This document shows, in pieces, positions 61,201 to 64,000 of a stretch of DNA of 64,000 nt. The position numbers and the translations under genes are program-made. The notes under the pieces were generated by a model. It saw only the letters and a list, made by a program, of their open reading frames with translations, searched no databases and was not told the origin of the DNA. This DNA comes from Voacanga thouarsii (Eukaryota > Streptophyta > Magnoliopsida > Gentianales > Apocynaceae): positions 620,001-684,000 of the forward strand of contig JANUWF010001938.1 of the NCBI GenBank assembly GCA_026120185.1, in the 5' to 3' direction. Position 1 is the stretch's first letter; the number at the start of each line of letters is the position of its first letter.

Positions 61201-61961
61201 TTTTGATACACGACGAGCCTCTGAAGTCTTTGAAGTTGATGGCACATGGCATCGGGAAGACTACCAGATAGGTTGTTTTCTGAAAATTCGAGAATTTCCA
61301 GCATGGAGATGTTGAAGATCTCACGAGGTACAGGACCAGAGAATTGGTTTTTGACAAGAGTGAGAAACTTCAGCTTCTGAAGATTTCCGAACTCCTTTGG
61401 AATGATTCCTTCTAAAGAATTGTAGGATAACGACAATTCCTCAAGGTTTGATGCATTGGAGATTGAAGCTGGGATAGCACCGGTAAAAATATTGTTTCCA
61501 AGAGTCAAACTTTGAAGATTTTGTAAGGAACCAAACCATGTCGGTATCTCGCCACCAAGATTATTGTAGCTGACCGCAAGGACTTTTAATTGACGCGAGT
61601 GAGCCAACTCGTCGGGCAATTCTCCACGGAAACTGTTTCTTCTCAAGTCGAGGGATTCAAGAAAGGAGAGATTCCCCAGCTGTGCTGGTATAGTTCCAGT
61701 AAGATTCATATTCGAAATGTTCAAGGCAGTCACTCGATTGTGGTGAGGGCCACAAGAAACGCCGATCCAATGACAAACAGAAAATGATGCAGTCCAGTTA
61801 TTTATCAAGATTTCGTAAGGGTCTGAAATGATGTTAGCTTTCAAGGCAAGAAGAGCCTCTTGGTCGTGGGTGAGGTTGGTTGTACTTAGGGCCAAGCAAG
61901 CAGAAAGACAATGCAGACACAAAAGTGCAAGATGAGGAAGATGAAGAGAAATTTTCTCCAT
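58261..61961 (-). CDS. LRR receptor-like kinase, subfamily XII (Xa21/EFR/FLS2-like, non-RD)
   Basis: Plasma-membrane receptor of the class that senses microbial patterns. Four exons: 61961-61046, 60885-60814, 60735-58741, 58616-58261, totalling 1112 residues without a stop. There is a signal peptide at 1-25 and an LRRNT with the paired-cysteine segment SVCHWIGVSC. Long regular LRRs (about 75 to 700, e.g. GTIPAQLGNLSFLESLDL) follow, then a membrane segment at roughly 763-787 (SIAILVFIGTLLIVGVMALG). The kinase has LGTGSFGSVYRG, AIKVFK, HCDLKPSNVLLD, SDFGIAK and YIAPEYG. The residue before the catalytic Asp is Cys, making it a non-RD kinase typical of immune receptors. The last intron splits the P-E codon of the APE motif, as is usual for this subfamily. 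Exon 2 is a 72-bp cassette encoding one LRR. Confidence 0.92.
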
Positions 61962-63010
61962 GATTGGATTTGTTAACTGTGTGATAAGATTCGTGGCTTT
62001 TTGAGGCAATTGTAGCAAATATATATAGTGAAGGTGAAATTCCCTGCCTAGGACAAGGGGGCAAGCCAGGGTGGGGTTGTGTGGAGGGATAGAATGCATG
62101 AAAAATAATCATATTATGTTTAACTAACTAAACTATTATTTTATTACATTTCTAATATTGTATAGTTTAAAAATATGAATTTGAAGGAGTAAAACATTAA
62201 AAAAAATAAAAAAGAAATATAACTTAATTGATTAAATTAACACATTCTCATCCCCTTGTACAATCTTGATATGGACAATTGACAATGAGAGTGACTGAAA
62301 AGTGGAAAAATGTAGTAGCTGTTTATCCAGGGCATAGACCCGAAAATTATGGTGGCAAATTCCAATTACAAAACAGAAGTCCTTAGAGGGGAAACTGACT
62401 GACTGGAGAAGCCGAATTTAACTTCATCCAGTTGGATATACTTCTGGAATTTCTGGTTTTTTCTGTATGCATTATTTCCAGAATTGTGCTTCTATGCCCC
62501 ATCTCTCACTCATCTCAGATGGGAGCGATGTTGAATAGGGACCTCAGTGTTTATGCAATAGAAACTCGAAAACTCGATTCAGCCATACCTTTTATCTTGA
62601 ACGGTGGTCTTGCCCGGCTCTCACTCTGACGGAACATCTTTTTTTGGCATCCTGTCTTGATTATAGACTAGTCTTGCCGTTTCTACCAAGGAAAAGGCTC
62701 AGTACATTGTTCAGACCATAAGAACATAAACGATGGCAATGGGAAATTTGATCTTCATAAATGAAGAAACCCCCTCAATCTCATTTCGGTATCAAGAAAA
62801 TTCTTGAGATCAGATCACATTCTTTATTTATGAAGTCTTCCCAGTCAATTATTAACGATAAGATAGGATAATAAAAAAATGAATTTTATACAGGTCATTT
62901 TATATATTTATAAATTCGTGAGACATTAAAATATTTGACATAATTGAAAGAAATACAAATTATAGAATATATTATCCTTTAACTTTTTTTTTTCTAAGTG
63001 AAAAACATGG
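61962..63010. other. Receptor kinase promoter side and S-protein 3' side
   Basis: No gene seen. The proximal part is the receptor kinase promoter and the rest is AT-rich. Confidence 0.5.
62020..62027 (-). promoter_or_regulatory. TATA box of receptor kinase gene
   Basis: TATATATA on the minus strand, 59-66 bp before the ATG at 61961. Confidence 0.5.
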
Positions 63011-63445
63011 CTACCAATGATGGACTTTTATCCAACCATGATAGTCACCGTTTCTTTTGAAGATGCGGAAACCATCTTCTGATACGTTCCAAATACACTT
63101 GTTAAGCTTAAATATATTAATACCACAATAATCAACAGATATTTCATGAGTAAATACATCAAATGTATTCTCTTTTGTACTCCACCAAAAGTGACAAAAA
63201 AATAATGTGGTTCCCCAAGGATTTGCTCTGAACTTCCAATCAAATTCTTGGGATGCATGGAGAAAATGATATCCGAGATCATTCTCTTTAGACCGGCAAT
63301 GAATTTTGAGGGGTGTACTTGAATTCCTAGGAAGCCAGTCGATAATTTGAACTCGATATCTCTGAGCATTTACTTGTAAAGCTTGAAGAAGATAAAATGA
63401 AAATATAAATGAGACCAAGAAATAGTTGATATGAGAGCTTTTCAT
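63011..63445 (-). CDS. S-protein homologue (self-incompatibility S1 family), secreted
   Basis: Small secreted protein of the plant S1/SPH family. The founding member is the pistil S-determinant of poppy, but most homologues have unknown signalling or structural roles. There is a single exon of 144 residues. The signal peptide is MKSSHINYFLVSFIFSFYLL, then QALQVNAQ with a likely cleavage after it. The mature domain has the family strings LKIHCRSKENDLGYHFL, FDWKFRANPWGTTLFFCHFW and FDVF, with Cys at HCRSK, FFCHF, DYCG and KCIW as in the family. A longer in-frame start at 63523 would bury the signal peptide behind a highly basic stretch, so ATG 63445 is preferred. Family length is normally 120-150 residues. 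Confidence 0.88.
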   Translation of the reverse strand: MKSSHINYFLVSFIFSFYLLQALQVNAQRYRVQIIDWLPRNSSTPLKIHCRSKENDLGYHFLHASQEFDWKFRANPWGTTLFFCHFWWSTKENTFDVFTHEISVDYCGINIFKLNKCIWNVSEDGFRIFKRNGDYHGWIKVHHW

Positions 63446-64000
63446 CTTGCTTCTTGAAGAGTTGTGCTGCTTCCAATTTTTCACTCTCACTGTTTTTTTT
63501 TTTCTTTTAATCTTATGCTGCATAAAACTCGGTGACGAGGATTATTTATATGAGAGAACATTTGTATAGGATGTAAGGAAATTAGCATTCATTATTGTGG
63601 ATCATATTATGGTAATTTTTTCAAGTTTCTTGTTACAGGATTTACCTAATTTACCTAAATAAGTATAACTACAAGGAAAAGGTCCAGAGAAAGGTGCGTG
63701 TATTGAATGCAGGAATGGATTAAAAAGGAGATTATGAATAATAGGACATACAATTACTAGAGGAAAGTTCAAAGGAGATGGGCCGCATGGCATTACTATT
63801 GGAGAAGTGGAAGCCAACCTGTTAGGTTAATAAGGTCAGTTTAGTAGTAAACTTTTTTTTTCTCAAAGAAAAAAGAATGGGATCCAGAATGCTAAGGGGG
63901 ATGAGGGAGAAAATGAGATAGAGGGAAGAATGAGATGCAATTCGTTGTCGAATTCGAGATATAATGTTTTTAAAAAGAGAGAGGGAAGAGAATAGGGAAT
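63446..64000. other. Upstream region of S-protein gene
   Basis: Promoter of the S-protein homologue, then sequence without a recognisable gene up to the window end. Confidence 0.5.
63543..63550 (-). promoter_or_regulatory. TATA box of S-protein homologue
   Basis: TATAAATA on the minus strand, about 100 bp before the ATG at 63445. Confidence 0.55.

Noticed and set aside
1..64000. CRISPR arrays, operons, bacterial promoters or ribosome binding sites
   Set aside because: The sequence is plant nuclear DNA with spliced genes; repeats present are microsatellites, transposons and segmental duplications.

Overview
The window is nuclear DNA from a flowering plant, most likely a woody dicot. It is AT-rich, and its genes have many GT-AG introns. 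The protein families are plant-specific or plant-typed: a KIN-7 kinesin, F-box, CC-NBS-LRR, LRR-XII receptor kinase, PORR splicing factor, S-protein homologue and RWP-RK. The overall look suggested Citrus or a relative to me, but that is an impression, not a demonstration.

Layout. 1-10130 (+): 3' part of a KIN-7 kinesin whose P-loop exon lies upstream of the window. 10570-11886 (+): F-box gene. 12193-16411 (-): CC-NBS-LRR resistance gene. 16.4-20.4 kb: no convincing gene. 20452-21036 (-): TMCO1-type ER protein. 21.1-25.5 kb: very AT-rich intergenic DNA with a 5'-truncated LINE. 25534-33575 (+): 8-exon gene for a 1279-aa protein often named NST1-like. 34422-35449 (-): methyltransferase-like organellar protein.

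37.2-48.8 kb is a duplication-rich block. An intact Mn-type CDF transporter (MTP9/10 class, 43166-45890, -) lies beside two older duplicated units. Each unit carries a 45-codon small ORF with its own TATA box, followed by decayed 3' exons of the transporter. Further upstream of the transporter is an orphan, splice-competent first exon (48578-48776). A likely mitochondrial DNA insert with part of tRNA-Gly and a 120-bp tandem repeat sit inside the block.

49624-54966 is a complete Ty1/copia insertion on the minus strand: 351-bp LTRs, TSD TTTAT, and degenerate gag and RT. Where the zinc knuckle, protease and integrase core should be, it holds an intron-containing RKD (RWP-RK) gene in antisense orientation, now carrying stops. 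This is the most striking object in the window.

After it come a PORR-domain organellar RNA-splicing factor (55266-57381, +), a full-length LRR-XII receptor kinase with a non-RD kinase (58261-61961, -) and a secreted S-protein homologue (63011-63445, -).

The genes are independent transcription units, not an operon. Recurrent themes are pathogen perception (NLR, receptor kinase), metal homeostasis (MTP and relics) and local duplication with decay. Exon boundaries were read by eye from splice consensus and frame; all family assignments are from recognised motifs, not searches.
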